This document shows, piece by piece, positions 1 to 8,739 of a stretch of 64,000 nt of DNA (positions within the stretch are counted from its first letter, which is position 1; every line of letters starts with the position of its first letter). The translations under genes and the position numbers were made by a program. The notes below the pieces were generated by a model that did not search any database, had not been told where the DNA came from, and saw nothing but the letters and a program-made list of their open reading frames with translations. This DNA is from Psychrobacter glacincola (GTDB lineage: Bacteria > Pseudomonadota > Gammaproteobacteria > Pseudomonadales > Moraxellaceae), in NCBI RefSeq assembly GCF_904846075.1, contig NZ_CAJGZH010000001.1, forward strand, positions 1,302,001 to 1,366,000, given 5' to 3'.

Positions 1-155
1 ATGAGCAAGCAATGATGGATCATTGTGGTAATGATTTTACGGCTTATATCGTATCATTTCGTGACGGACATTTTTATTGTAATGCTGGCATGCCGTGGGA
101 GTTTGCCGTGCCCATTAAGATAATTGCGGTGCTGCAATCTGAAATAGAGAAGTAA
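1..155 (+). CDS. 3' end of an unidentified protein (start outside window)
   Basis: An open frame (codons starting at position 3) runs in from the left edge and stops with TAA at 153-155, leaving about 50 C-terminal residues. The end reads ...MPWEFAVPIKIIAVLQSEIEK. It contains two Cys residues and no motif I recognise. The frame is followed directly by a terminator hairpin, which fits the end of a real gene, but that hairpin's T-run serves the opposite strand better. The two consecutive ATGs at 12-17 could be a start, but no ribosome binding site precedes them within the window, so a truncated longer gene is more likely. Confidence 0.5.
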   Translation, partial: EQAMMDHCGNDFTAYIVSFRDGHFYCNAGMPWEFAVPIKIIAVLQSEIEK

Positions 156-180
156 GTATAGCAATAATATTACCGGCACA

Positions 181-202
181 AAAAAACCTCCTGATGAGGA
201 GG
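181..202 (-). terminator. Rho-independent terminator of tRNA-Leu
   Basis: Read on the minus strand, a 6-bp GC-rich stem (CCTCCT / AGGAGG, 4-nt loop) is followed by six Ts. It lies 18 nt past the 3' CCA of the tRNA gene, so it is the natural end of that transcript. It may also stop the gene coming from the left. Confidence 0.85.
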
Positions 203-220
203 CTGATTTGTTACTAATAT

Positions 221-306
221 TGGTACCAGTGGTCGGACTCGAACCGACACGCTTATTAGGCAACGGATTTTGAATCCGTCATGTCTACCAATTCCATCAC
301 ACTGGC
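221..306 (-). tRNA. tRNA-Leu (anticodon CAA)
   Basis: This 86-nt gene encodes a class II tRNA. The acceptor arm GCCAGTG pairs with CACTGGT, with one G-U at the first pair. The anticodon loop is TTCAAAA, giving anticodon CAA, which reads UUG. A long variable arm and the T-loop GGTTCGAGTCC follow, and CCA is encoded. It is a single tRNA unit with its own promoter (380-407) and terminator (181-202). The UUG-decoding assignment follows from the loop position. Confidence 0.95.
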
Positions 307-379
307 ATGTTAGAAGATAAGGTCTATTAGATAGAGATTATCGAATTGGGCTACAGGGTTAACTCTGTATAGGCTGCGT

Positions 380-407
380 ATTATAGCAGCCTATTTTTAT
401 CCGTCAA
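380..407 (-). promoter_or_regulatory. Sigma-70 promoter for tRNA-Leu
   Basis: On the minus strand, TTGACG (402-407) and a perfect TATAAT (380-385) are separated by 16 bp. The expected start is near 373, about 65 nt before the tRNA 5' end. The -10 lies inside a small inverted repeat (370-393) whose loop carries the TATAAT. That repeat also has Ts on the plus side, but a terminator role there is less convincing than the promoter. Confidence 0.8.
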
Positions 408-448
408 GAATTATTTGATATAATTTTCAATTAAATCAAAAAAATGCT

Positions 449-1222
449 TTAGCCTACAAAAGCGCGCTCAACGGCATAATCTGCTTGAACACCCATGCGT
501 GGTGAAACAGTCAAACCAAAATCGTCCAAAATCGCTGAAACTTCAGCATTAAATGGCATGCTACCGCAGATCATGACACGGTCGTCTTCTTTATTCATCG
601 GTGGTAAGCCAATGTCTTCAAAGAGCTTTCCTGAGGTCATTAAGTCAGTCACGCGACCTTGATTTTTGAAATCCTCACGAGTCACTGTTGGGTAGTAGAT
701 GAATTTTTCACGGTACCATTCACCAAAGATCTCGTCGTTAGGTAATTCGTTTTCAAACATATCACGATACGCCAAATCATCGACATGGCGCACACCATGT
801 ACCAAGATGATTTTTTCAAAGCGTTCATAGACTTCAGGATCACGTGCCAACGATAAAAATGGCGCCAGTCCAGTGCCTGTAGAGAGCATATAAAGGTTTT
901 TGCCAGGCAGTAAATCATCTAGTACCAAAGTGCCCGTTGGTTTTTTGCTGACCAACAGCTCGTCACCGACTTTGATATGCTGCAAGCGCGAGGTTAATGG
1001 GCCATCTTGAACCTTGATAGAAAAGAATTCTAAGTGATCTTCGTAGTTCGGGCTAGCAATCGAATAAGCGCGCAATAGCGGTCTGCCATCGACAACGATT
1101 CCGATCATCGCAAATTCGCCATTACGAAAGCGCAGGCCATCGTCGCGAGTTGTCTTGATGCTAAATAGAGCGTCATTCCAGTGATGAACCTCTGTGACCG
1201 TTTCGGTGCGAAGTTTTGACAT
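449..1222 (-). CDS. fpr: Ferredoxin--NADP(+) reductase
   Basis: This flavoprotein transfers electrons between NADPH and ferredoxin or flavodoxin in the cytoplasm, supplying Fe-S cluster assembly and oxidative-stress enzymes. The 257 residues match the bacterial Fpr size. The FAD-binding RAYS motif is at 51-54, PTGTLV is near 95-100, and the NADP-binding STGTGLAP is at 114-121. The protein ends in ERAFVG, the aromatic-containing C terminus typical of the bacterial subclass. ATG at 1222 is preceded by an AACGAGGACT ribosome site. It is a single gene with a 506-bp upstream region and no obvious partner. Family assignment is firm; the regulation is not visible. Confidence 0.95.
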   Translation of the reverse strand: MSKLRTETVTEVHHWNDALFSIKTTRDDGLRFRNGEFAMIGIVVDGRPLLRAYSIASPNYEDHLEFFSIKVQDGPLTSRLQHIKVGDELLVSKKPTGTLVLDDLLPGKNLYMLSTGTGLAPFLSLARDPEVYERFEKIILVHGVRHVDDLAYRDMFENELPNDEIFGEWYREKFIYYPTVTREDFKNQGRVTDLMTSGKLFEDIGLPPMNKEDDRVMICGSMPFNAEVSAILDDFGLTVSPRMGVQADYAVERAFVG

Positions 1223-1728
1223 AAAGTCCTCGTTAATAAGTTGCTATCGGTTTTATTAAGTTTAAATGAGTGTTAAATTAAAATTTTCAATGAAAAAGGG
1301 TATAGAAGGGTAGTAAATTTTCAATCACTATTGGAACAGCCAATCGTTTAAAACCTCTGTCACGCAAAGTAAGTAGCATAGCCGATGTTTTAACCAATGT
1401 GATGGGGCGATATTCTAACACCTTATTAAGCATTTAAAATCAGGAGAGGGACTGATAAGGTCTAAGGATAGATACGACTGAATCTGTCACCTGTCAAACC
1501 ACGAAAATGGCTGTTGCTGTAGATGGCTTATAAGGGTTGAAAAATAAAGGCTCTCATCGAATTTATGGCTCATAATACCAAAATTTAAAATAAAAATCCG
1601 TCTAGCAGCGGCGATGCGGCATGATAAAATGGAATATCGTTAGTGAGTAATTTTGTATCACTGAATAATATGCGCTAAACGTTCTCATAAAAGCAGATGC
1701 TTACTATTGAACGGCTTTTTGGAGAAAC
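1223..1728. other. Intergenic region between fpr and trmO (506 bp)
   Basis: This holds the divergent promoters of fpr and trmO. I see no convincing ORF, RNA gene or strong hairpin. A GGAG ribosome site just before 1729 belongs to trmO. The region is AT-rich with no repeat that I could match to a known operator. Confidence 0.5.
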
Positions 1729-2616
1729 ATGATGTCCGATGATAATATCTCTTTGGCGGGTTACCACCATGCGCCAATGATTGGCTACCATCGTGCGCCG
1801 CTATCACAGAAATTTGGTGCGCCACGCCAGCCGAATTTGGTTGCGCTCACCAGTATCATTGAGATGATAGCGCCTTATGACTCGCCAGCAGCATTTGCCG
1901 GTTTAGACGCGTTCAGCCATATCTGGATCAGTTGGCAGTTTCATCATAACTATACCAATAAAGACACTCATATTGGCAAAGGCGGCACTGGCTTTCGTGC
2001 GCAAGTCCGCCCACCAAGGCTCGGTGGCAATCAAAAAATAGGGGTATTCGCCAGTCGCAGTATGTATCGACCTTCAGCGCTTGGGTTATCTGTCGTTAAG
2101 CTTGAAAGTATCAAGGTTTGTGATGGGCGCGTGTTACTTATTATTAGCGGTGCCGATATGATAGATGGTACGCCGATTATCGATATTAAGCCCTATGTCG
2201 CTTATAGCGATGCGCTCAGTGATGCAAAAAGTGGGTTTGCGCCAACTGCGCCAGATTTATTAGAGATAATTATCACGGAGTCTGCTTACGAGCAATTTAT
2301 GACGTTGGTTGATGCTGGACGATGCGATAAAAATGACAATGACAATGGGACTGAGACTGAGAATAAAAATAATAAGAAAGCTATTCATGCAAAAAATGAT
2401 AGTGTAGCGACGCTTATTCAACAAATGCAAGAGCAATTGCTTATTTCCGATATCGAGATTATTAAAGCATTAATTGCGCAAGACCCGCGTCCAGCTTATC
2501 GTCGCGCGGAGATAAATACGCCGTTTGTCATGCGTTATAAGTCTGCCGATGTGAGCTTCCAGTTGATAGAATCAGGGCAATTGCAGATAACGGCTGTTGT
2601 CAAAGTGAGCTTTTAG
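1729..2616 (+). CDS. trmO: tRNA (t6A37)-N6-methyltransferase, TsaA/YaeB family
   Basis: TrmO methylates N6-threonylcarbamoyl-adenosine at position 37 of tRNA-Thr using S-adenosylmethionine. The family signatures are visible: IGYHRAPLSQKFGAPRQP near the N terminus, the ASRSMYRPSALGLSVVKLE block, and DIKPYVAYSDA in the middle. The C-terminal lobe carries DPRPAYRR. At 295 residues it is longer than the roughly 235 of the E. coli protein, because of an Asp/Asn/Lys-rich insertion at about 203-225 and an N-terminal extension. The first two codons are both ATG behind a GGAG site, and either could initiate. It stands upstream of gspE with a 100-bp gap and no functional link is evident. Confidence 0.9.
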   Translation: MMSDDNISLAGYHHAPMIGYHRAPLSQKFGAPRQPNLVALTSIIEMIAPYDSPAAFAGLDAFSHIWISWQFHHNYTNKDTHIGKGGTGFRAQVRPPRLGGNQKIGVFASRSMYRPSALGLSVVKLESIKVCDGRVLLIISGADMIDGTPIIDIKPYVAYSDALSDAKSGFAPTAPDLLEIIITESAYEQFMTLVDAGRCDKNDNDNGTETENKNNKKAIHAKNDSVATLIQQMQEQLLISDIEIIKALIAQDPRPAYRRAEINTPFVMRYKSADVSFQLIESGQLQITAVVKVSF

Positions 2617-2664
2617 TGCCCAGTGACGCCATTACTGCCGCATGAATTATCCATAAATCACTTC

Positions 2665-2700
2665 TCAATAAATAACGCATCAATAAATAATGCATCAATA
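2665..2700. repeat. 15-bp tandem repeat, 2.4 copies
   Basis: TCAATAAATAACGCA, TCAATAAATAATGCA and a partial TCAATA follow one another without spacing between trmO and gspE. The copies differ at one base. This may be slippage-generated spacing DNA in the gspE leader. Confidence 0.8.
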
Positions 2701-2716
2701 ATAAAAGAAGAAAAAT

Positions 2717-4504
2717 ATGTCTGCTCAGAAATATTCAATCGTGATTGATTTACGTTGGTGCTTAGATGAACTGTTGGCAGATAAGGTGATTGATCAGCGT
2801 GGCTACAATTTAGTGATGACGAGCCGCCGTGATAAAGCGCAGCATCCACTCCTGACCATCAGTGAATTTGGTCTGCCAAACGGTCATGCACTGGATAAAA
2901 ATGTTGAGCATAAATTGACTTTGGTATGGTTGAATCAATGGTTGGCTGCCAAAGCAGGCATGGCACTTGTCCGTATTGACCCGTTAAAAGTCGATGTCCC
3001 AGCCGTCACTCAACTGATGTCCTTTGAATATGCCCGCTCACAGCATATTTTGCCCATTGAAGTGACGAATGATGAAGTCGTCATCGGTACAGACCAGCCG
3101 TTTTGTACTGAGTGGCAGACAAGTATCGAAAAATTAATCAAGTCTAAAAGCTATCGTACGGTTTATATCAATCCTGAGCAAATCAATCGCTACCGTCAAG
3201 AGTTTTACCAAGTCACCCAAGCGATTGCAGGAGCAAATAGTGTCCATAAGCGGGCGGCGGCTGATGTCACCAATGTTGAGGCATTATTGCAACTGGGCGA
3301 CAATACCAACCCTGATGCTAACGATCAACATATTGTCAGAGTTGTCGATTGGTTGTTGCAATATGCTTTTGAGCAGCGAGCCAGTGATATCCATTTAGAG
3401 CCTCGCCGTGAGACGGGTAAAGTCCGTTTTCGTATCGATGGCGTGCTACATACCGTCTATGAGATGCCTTTGGCAATCATTGTCGCGGTGACGGCGCGGA
3501 TTAAAATATTAGGACGACTGAATGTGGCAGAAAAACGCAAACCACAAGATGGCAGGTTGAAAACCCGTACGCCAAAGGGTCTGGAAACTGAGCTGCGCTT
3601 ATCGACGATGCCGACGGCCTTTGGCGAAAAGCTGGTGATGCGGGTATTTGATCCTGAAGTGCTGGTGCGCTCGTTTGCTCAGCTTGGTTTGTCAGGTAAG
3701 CAGCTCGATACTTGGCATGAGCTGACCGCGCATCCAAATGGTATTATTTTGGTCACAGGGCCAACGGGTTCTGGTAAAACCACGACGTTGTACAGTACGC
3801 TTAAGCAGCTCGCCACAGAACAAGTTAATGTTTGTACGATTGAAGATCCCATCGAGATGATTGAACCAGCTTTCAACCAAATGCAGGTCAATCCAGGCGT
3901 TGATTTGCATTTTGCAGATGGTATTCGCTCTTTGATGCGCCAAGACCCAGATATTATTATGGTTGGTGAGATTCGCGATGCCGAAACCGCCAATATGGCA
4001 GTACAAGCATCACTCACTGGACATTTGGTACTCTCGACGTTGCATACCAATGATGCACCAAGCTCACTTACTCGCTTGCATGATTTAGGCATTCAGCCGT
4101 TTTTAACCTCAGCGACGATATTAGGCGTCATGGCGCAGCGTTTGCTACGAACGTTATGTCCGCATTGCAAAAAAGCCCTAGACGTGATCCCAGACAGTGA
4201 AATTGCTGTTCAGTGGCAGGAACTGGTTCAGCCTTGGCGTGCGTACGCTCCAGCGCAAATTTATACGGCGCAAGGCTGCGAGCATTGTCGCCATACGGGC
4301 TATCAAGGTCGCGTTGGTCTATATGAGATCATGCCGTTGTCAAATGAGCTAAAAAAACTGGTCGCCGCCGATGCCAATTTAGATGTGCTTAAGCAGCAAG
4401 CGTACCGCGAAGGTGTGCAGCCACTGCGCTTATCGGGTGCAAAGCGTATTAGTGAAGGGGTGACGACCATAGAAGAAGTAATGCGAGTGGTGCCGCTTCA
4501 TTAA
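2717..4504 (+). CDS. gspE: Type II secretion system assembly ATPase GspE
   Basis: This cytoplasmic hexameric ATPase powers pseudopilus assembly in type II secretion. The 595 residues comprise an N-terminal T2SSE_N-like region, a linker, and the secretion NTPase core. Walker A GPTGSGKT lies at about 349-356, the Asp box is QDPDIIMVGEIRDAETA, and the His box is LVLSTLHTNDA. Two CxxC pairs (CPHC near 481 and CEHC near 521) form the zinc finger of GspE/PilB proteins. PilB is the alternative, but the gspHIJK operon 2 kb downstream favours GspE. The rest of the secretion apparatus (C, D, F, G, L, M) is not in this window, so the system is dispersed. Confidence 0.88.
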   Translation: MSAQKYSIVIDLRWCLDELLADKVIDQRGYNLVMTSRRDKAQHPLLTISEFGLPNGHALDKNVEHKLTLVWLNQWLAAKAGMALVRIDPLKVDVPAVTQLMSFEYARSQHILPIEVTNDEVVIGTDQPFCTEWQTSIEKLIKSKSYRTVYINPEQINRYRQEFYQVTQAIAGANSVHKRAAADVTNVEALLQLGDNTNPDANDQHIVRVVDWLLQYAFEQRASDIHLEPRRETGKVRFRIDGVLHTVYEMPLAIIVAVTARIKILGRLNVAEKRKPQDGRLKTRTPKGLETELRLSTMPTAFGEKLVMRVFDPEVLVRSFAQLGLSGKQLDTWHELTAHPNGIILVTGPTGSGKTTTLYSTLKQLATEQVNVCTIEDPIEMIEPAFNQMQVNPGVDLHFADGIRSLMRQDPDIIMVGEIRDAETANMAVQASLTGHLVLSTLHTNDAPSSLTRLHDLGIQPFLTSATILGVMAQRLLRTLCPHCKKALDVIPDSEIAVQWQELVQPWRAYAPAQIYTAQGCEHCRHTGYQGRVGLYEIMPLSNELKKLVAADANLDVLKQQAYREGVQPLRLSGAKRISEGVTTIEEVMRVVPLH

Positions 4505-4651
4505 AAGCTGCCTTTGTACTAAAAATAAGTTTGCTAATCATGACTTGAAAAGCGCACTTATCAGAGCAATTAATGCTCTTACGACTACTAATTTTATGTT
4601 ATAAGTTATTGTTCTAACACATTTTATTCATTTTTATTAACGAGATTACTT

Positions 4652-5440
4652 ATGTTTACTGATAGCCATTGCCATCTTAATCGCTTAGATTTAACCAAGT
4701 ATGATGGTAAATTGTCTGGCGCGATTGACGCGATGAAAGCTGCCAATGTCACTCGGGCAATGGCGATTATGTGTGATTTTGCCGAATATGATGAGATTGC
4801 TCATATTGTCAGCACCTATAGCGATGAGGCGCTAAATCTTGGCATGAGCGTCGGTATTCATCCTTGTGAAGATATTAGTGTCTTGCAATCAGCGACAGTT
4901 GAACGTTTGATCGAAACGGCTGATGCCGACCATGTATGGGCGATTGGGGAGACAGGATTAGATTATTACTGGTCAACGGAAAACAAAAAAGAGCAGCAAG
5001 CCAGTCTTGCTCGCCATATTCATGCCAGTCAAAGCCTGCAAAAGCCACTCGTCATTCATATGCGTGATGCCAAAGAAGATACGATTGATATCCTAAAATC
5101 AGAAGGCGCTGAGCACGGTATTATTCATTGTTTTACCGAAGATTGGGAGACGGCCAAGCGTGCACTTGACTTAGGGTTTTATATCTCATTTTCGGGCATT
5201 GTTAGCTTTAAGAGTGCTCAAATGATTAAAAATGCAGCAAAAAACATGCCTAGAGATAGACTGCTTATCGAAACCGATAGCCCTTATCTAGCACCGGTGC
5301 CCAAGCGTGGTAGACCGAATGAGCCTGCCTACGTACCGTATGTCGCCAGTTGTCTGGCAGAGATGTATGGCTGTAGTAGCAATGATGTTGGGGCATTAAC
5401 TGCAAAAAACTTTGAGAATTTACTGGCACAGTATCACTAA
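4652..5440 (+). CDS. TatD-family metal-dependent deoxyribonuclease
   Basis: TatD enzymes are TIM-barrel hydrolases with DNase activity and a two-metal site. All ligand positions are visible: H6 and H8 in DSHCHLN, E100 in GETGLDYYW, H136 in VIHMRD, H159 in IIHCFTED and D209 in IETDSPYL. The 262-residue length and the PYLAPVPKRGRPNEP block are typical of the YcfH/TatD group. It starts at ATG 4652 behind an AACGAGATTAC site. In many gammaproteobacteria a tatD gene follows DNA-metabolism or pilus genes, but no operon is visible here: 147 bp separate it from gspE. Confidence 0.93.
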   Translation: MFTDSHCHLNRLDLTKYDGKLSGAIDAMKAANVTRAMAIMCDFAEYDEIAHIVSTYSDEALNLGMSVGIHPCEDISVLQSATVERLIETADADHVWAIGETGLDYYWSTENKKEQQASLARHIHASQSLQKPLVIHMRDAKEDTIDILKSEGAEHGIIHCFTEDWETAKRALDLGFYISFSGIVSFKSAQMIKNAAKNMPRDRLLIETDSPYLAPVPKRGRPNEPAYVPYVASCLAEMYGCSSNDVGALTAKNFENLLAQYH

Positions 5441-5673
5441 AATGGTTATGCTATGACCACTCAGTCATTTATGATACAGTCCTATTGCTTTACGTTATTT
5501 GTATTTATGATGTGGAGCGTAAGCCTATGATTATCAATGACTATTTAGCAAACATAAGCATATCTCCTTTGGTGGTTTTCGAGCAGACTTTGTATGATGT
5601 TATACGCTTGTCGCCGATGCATTCATCCACACGATGGTCATATGCTTAATCTTGTCAGGTTTTAGGAGAGATT

Positions 5674-6357
5674 ATGAGTCGTCAGCATCAGTTCAAGGCA
5701 CGAGAAGAGAATATCTTAGCGATGGCAGAGCAATTGCTACTTGAGTCAGGCGATGGTGATATTACTTTAGACAGTTTGGCAGACCAGCTTGATCTGGCTA
5801 AAGGTACACTGTATAAGCATTTCTCCAGTAAAGATGAACTATATTTGCGTATTATTATCCGCTATGAAGAACAACTGTTTGAGATTAATCGTATTGATGA
5901 TTGTCCATCAGCAGGCGTTGCTCGTATGATCTTTCAGCAGTTATTCAACCCACAAAAAGCTATGTTGCTCAATCAAATCGAAGAGCGTTTGGCGGCATCA
6001 GTGACGGGTCTTAATCGCTTGTTTGGTGAGCTATATGATATTCGCCGTCAGCGTATGAAACGCTTGATTGACATTATCAGTGCGTATTTACAAGAGCAGC
6101 ACAGTAGTTTGAGCACGCGCGACTATTTGTCCTCGATTTGGGCGATGGGTCAGGGCGGTGCTGGACTATTAAATTCAAGCTTTTACCAGCGGTATTTGGG
6201 TCGCCGTGATACCCTACGTTATGCCTTCGTTCAGCAAATGCTTGAGTTGCCGAGCCATTATCCTGCGGCTGACGATGAGGTGATGGATGAAGATATGCAG
6301 GAGTTGGTCGAGCAAATCGATACTGAGTCAGAAGAGCACCGTAATACCAGTTATTAA
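5674..6357 (+). CDS. TetR/AcrR-family transcriptional regulator
   Basis: A typical TetR repressor of 227 residues. The N-terminal helix-turn-helix runs over about 31-52, ITLDSLADQLDLAKGTLYKHF, followed by SSKDELY. The C-terminal ligand domain is not diagnostic and ends in an acidic tail rich in Asp and Glu. The ribosome site TTTTAGGAGAG precedes ATG 5674. It sits between tatD and the gspHIJK operon in the same direction, with 233 and 175 bp on either side. It could regulate itself or the pseudopilin operon, but no operator was identified. Confidence 0.88.
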   Translation: MSRQHQFKAREENILAMAEQLLLESGDGDITLDSLADQLDLAKGTLYKHFSSKDELYLRIIIRYEEQLFEINRIDDCPSAGVARMIFQQLFNPQKAMLLNQIEERLAASVTGLNRLFGELYDIRRQRMKRLIDIISAYLQEQHSSLSTRDYLSSIWAMGQGGAGLLNSSFYQRYLGRRDTLRYAFVQQMLELPSHYPAADDEVMDEDMQELVEQIDTESEEHRNTSY

Positions 6358-6532
6358 TATCTTTGTTTAACTTATGGTCTTTTAACCCAAATTTTTTAAA
6401 TTCGTGTTGCTATATTCGTTATCGCAGCACGGTGCATCCATGCTAAAAATGGATACATGCTTACCAGCTGTACCGCCCAATCATAGTTTTATTCTTCATA
6501 CCACAACCTACTTATAGGTTTATAGGTGCAAT

Positions 6533-7360
6533 ATGCCGGTCACTGCCAAGACTCCGTCCAGCTCAGCGGTCACTTGCTATTCACACTTAAGTCATCAATA
6601 TTTGCAACATAAAAACACGGATAGATATCTCTTACCTCTTGTTTATCAGCATAAATCCTTTCCAGTACAAAACGCTTACGTTTCCCCTTATAAATCCTCA
6701 AGCCTTGCTCAGGCACAACAGGGATTCACCCTTGTCGAAATTGTAGTGGTGGTCGTTATTCTATCTATCTTTGCCGGCATGATGAGCTTGTCGGTGGGTA
6801 GTAGTGAATCGCGTAAAAACCGTGCTTTTTATGAGCATTTAACGGATTCACTGAGCTATGTACGGTTGTTGTCTGCTGAGCGTATGCAGCCGATGGGTTT
6901 AAGTTTACAAGCAGATAAACAAGGTCAGGTAGCTCCTGTGATTGTTACTTTATCAAATCCTTATATTGCCTATCAGACCAATGAGATCCCGTCAAATAGC
7001 ATGGACAGCACGTCTAAAAATTCGATGGAATTGTCTGCTGATCTGACAAGTATGTCGGGGGCGATGGGAAAGCAACAGCCAGTGCCTAGCTGGGAGATTG
7101 AGCCAGAAGTCAGTTTGCCGGAGTTACCTGCTGGGGTTAGTTTAAGGGTGCAAAGCTTGGAGGCTGGCAACCTATCAATGCCTGAACAGGGACAAACATT
7201 GCAGCCTTGGTTTGCCAATCAAGCAGTCCCACAAATATTATGGTTTGGTACAGGGCAAGCAACGCCTGTCACCATTGAGGTGCTGCACAATTCGCGTCTG
7301 GTGGGCGAGGTCATTACCATTATGCCTGATGGTAGTATGACAATCGGACAAGGGCTGTAA
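6533..7360 (+). CDS. gspH: Type II secretion minor pseudopilin GspH
   Basis: A minor pseudopilin that caps the type II secretion pseudopilus. The prepilin peptidase site lies at G64/F65 in QQGFTLVEIV, with the conserved Glu at mature position 5 (E69) and a hydrophobic helix up to about residue 85. The 63-residue leader before the cleavage glycine is far longer than the usual 5-30. No ATG occurs closer, and a TTG at residue 24 is the only obvious alternative. The ribosome site for ATG 6533 is weak (ATAGGTGC). It is the first gene of gspHIJK, with 3 bp before gspI. FimT/FimU-like pilins are the main alternative. Confidence 0.85.
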   Translation: MPVTAKTPSSSAVTCYSHLSHQYLQHKNTDRYLLPLVYQHKSFPVQNAYVSPYKSSSLAQAQQGFTLVEIVVVVVILSIFAGMMSLSVGSSESRKNRAFYEHLTDSLSYVRLLSAERMQPMGLSLQADKQGQVAPVIVTLSNPYIAYQTNEIPSNSMDSTSKNSMELSADLTSMSGAMGKQQPVPSWEIEPEVSLPELPAGVSLRVQSLEAGNLSMPEQGQTLQPWFANQAVPQILWFGTGQATPVTIEVLHNSRLVGEVITIMPDGSMTIGQGL

Positions 7361-7363
7361 CTG

Positions 7364-7858
7364 ATGATAGATAAGGATGGCATTATATCTGCTGATATAA
7401 ACAAAAAGCCAATGCTATCAAAGCATGAAAGCGGCTTTACTCTGATTGAGGTAATGGTAGCGTTAGCGATTTTAGCGGTTGTTGCTGTGGCTGCTAGCCG
7501 TGCCAGTAGTGCGTATCTCAGCTCAGTGGATGTCTTACGCACACGCACACTGGCACATTTTGTCGCACAGAATGCGGCCGCTGATTTGCGTATTCAAGAG
7601 ACTTGGCTGACGGCCAATCGCACACAAACAATCAATGCTCAAGGGCGTGATTGGCAAGTAGTGATGACGGTCAGTGATGCCATTACGCCTGCTTTAAAAG
7701 AGGTGAATATCGCTGTCGCACCCATTATAGATGGACAGACGCGCACCACCGTGACTGATATCAATGTAATATTGAGCAATGCGGAGCAAGACATTGGTAG
7801 TTTGGACTTAAGCAGTTTGGGCGCTGATATTGCAGGGCAGTCTGGAGGCAATCCGTGA
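7364..7858 (+). CDS. gspI: Type II secretion minor pseudopilin GspI
   Basis: GspI nucleates the pseudopilus tip with GspJ and GspK. The 164-residue precursor has its cleavage site at G24/F25 (SGFTLIEVMVALAIL), with Glu at mature position 5, followed by the hydrophobic helix. An internal ATG at residue 17 would give a shorter, more conventional leader. The C-terminal globular part is short, as in the family. It lies 3 bp after gspH, and its stop overlaps the GTG start of gspJ by 3 bases, which indicates translational coupling. Confidence 0.9.
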   Translation: MIDKDGIISADINKKPMLSKHESGFTLIEVMVALAILAVVAVAASRASSAYLSSVDVLRTRTLAHFVAQNAAADLRIQETWLTANRTQTINAQGRDWQVVMTVSDAITPALKEVNIAVAPIIDGQTRTTVTDINVILSNAEQDIGSLDLSSLGADIAGQSGGNP

Positions 7859-8700
7859 AGTCGCAGCGTGGATTTACGCTACTTGAATTGATGGTTGCCA
7901 TGGCAATATTTGCGATGCTGGCGGTGGCTGGCTGGCAGGTGTTTGATAGCGTCAACCGCGCCCGAGAACGTGCACAATTTCATGCTGATAACTTAGCTGT
8001 TTTGCAATATGCTTATTTGCAGCTACAGCAAGACATGGGTCAAATTATCCCTTATCAAATACCAAATACTCAAAATATCAGTGTGACAAATAACAGTACA
8101 AATGCCAGTGATAGCACAAACAATAGTGCCCAAGCCAATGAAACAGTGCCTGAGCCTTTTATGAGCTTGGATGGTGAGCATGTCAGCTTTGTTCGTTTTG
8201 CCGACCCCGATCCACGTTATCAAAGTAGCATGAGTGTCCAGCATATCGAATACATTTTTGCAGATGAGCGTTTAATTCGCCGCCAATATACCAGCATCGA
8301 TGGTGGGCGCGATAGCATCAGCCTAGACAGTGTATTGTTAGAAGGCATCACCGCAGGGCGTTGGCAAGCATATTTACCTGAACTGAGCACCAAATTTCCT
8401 AATGCAGACAGCAGTAATAACGGCAATAGCAGTACAAATACAACCTCTGGGCAAACGGCCAATGCCGTAAGCGCCAAGCCAGCAGTGGTTTTATTGCCGA
8501 AAGGCATTGCTGTCAATTTTACTTATCAGGATATGCCCATCACTTGGCAGTGGGCGCTTGCTCCCCAACCAATACCAATTAACAATACCAACAAAAGCAA
8601 TAACAATGCTGCTAATAATGGCAATAACGATAGTAGTGATAATACTAATAATGACAACCCGAATAGCAATGTAAATAACAATGCAGGAAGTAATATTTAA
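7855..8700 (+). CDS. gspJ: Type II secretion minor pseudopilin GspJ with Asn-rich tail
   Basis: This is the tip pseudopilin partner of GspI and GspK. The GTG start at 7855 overlaps the TGA of gspI and has a strong GGAGG site. The short leader ends at G6, then FTLLELMVAMAIF with Glu at mature position 5. The globular domain contains two low-complexity inserts rich in Asn/Ser/Thr (around residues 75-95 and 180-200). The last 45 or so residues are almost pure Asn/Ser/Asp. The Asn runs come from AAT/AAC repeats, and a similar tail is found in the next gene, gspK. Confidence 0.9.
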   Translation: MKSQRGFTLLELMVAMAIFAMLAVAGWQVFDSVNRARERAQFHADNLAVLQYAYLQLQQDMGQIIPYQIPNTQNISVTNNSTNASDSTNNSAQANETVPEPFMSLDGEHVSFVRFADPDPRYQSSMSVQHIEYIFADERLIRRQYTSIDGGRDSISLDSVLLEGITAGRWQAYLPELSTKFPNADSSNNGNSSTNTTSGQTANAVSAKPAVVLLPKGIAVNFTYQDMPITWQWALAPQPIPINNTNKSNNNAANNGNNDSSDNTNNDNPNSNVNNNAGSNI

Positions 8701-8739
8701 AATGTACCACTGGGTCAATAATAAAGGCGGCTTAAGTCA

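Noticed and set aside
370..393. Inverted repeat with following Ts read as a plus-strand terminator
   Set aside because: The loop is a perfect TATAAT at correct spacing from TTGACG on the minus strand, so the tRNA promoter explains it better.
5453..5530. 25-codon hydrophobic ORF between tatD and the TetR gene
   Set aside because: It is too short and has no ribosome site or homology that I can recognise.
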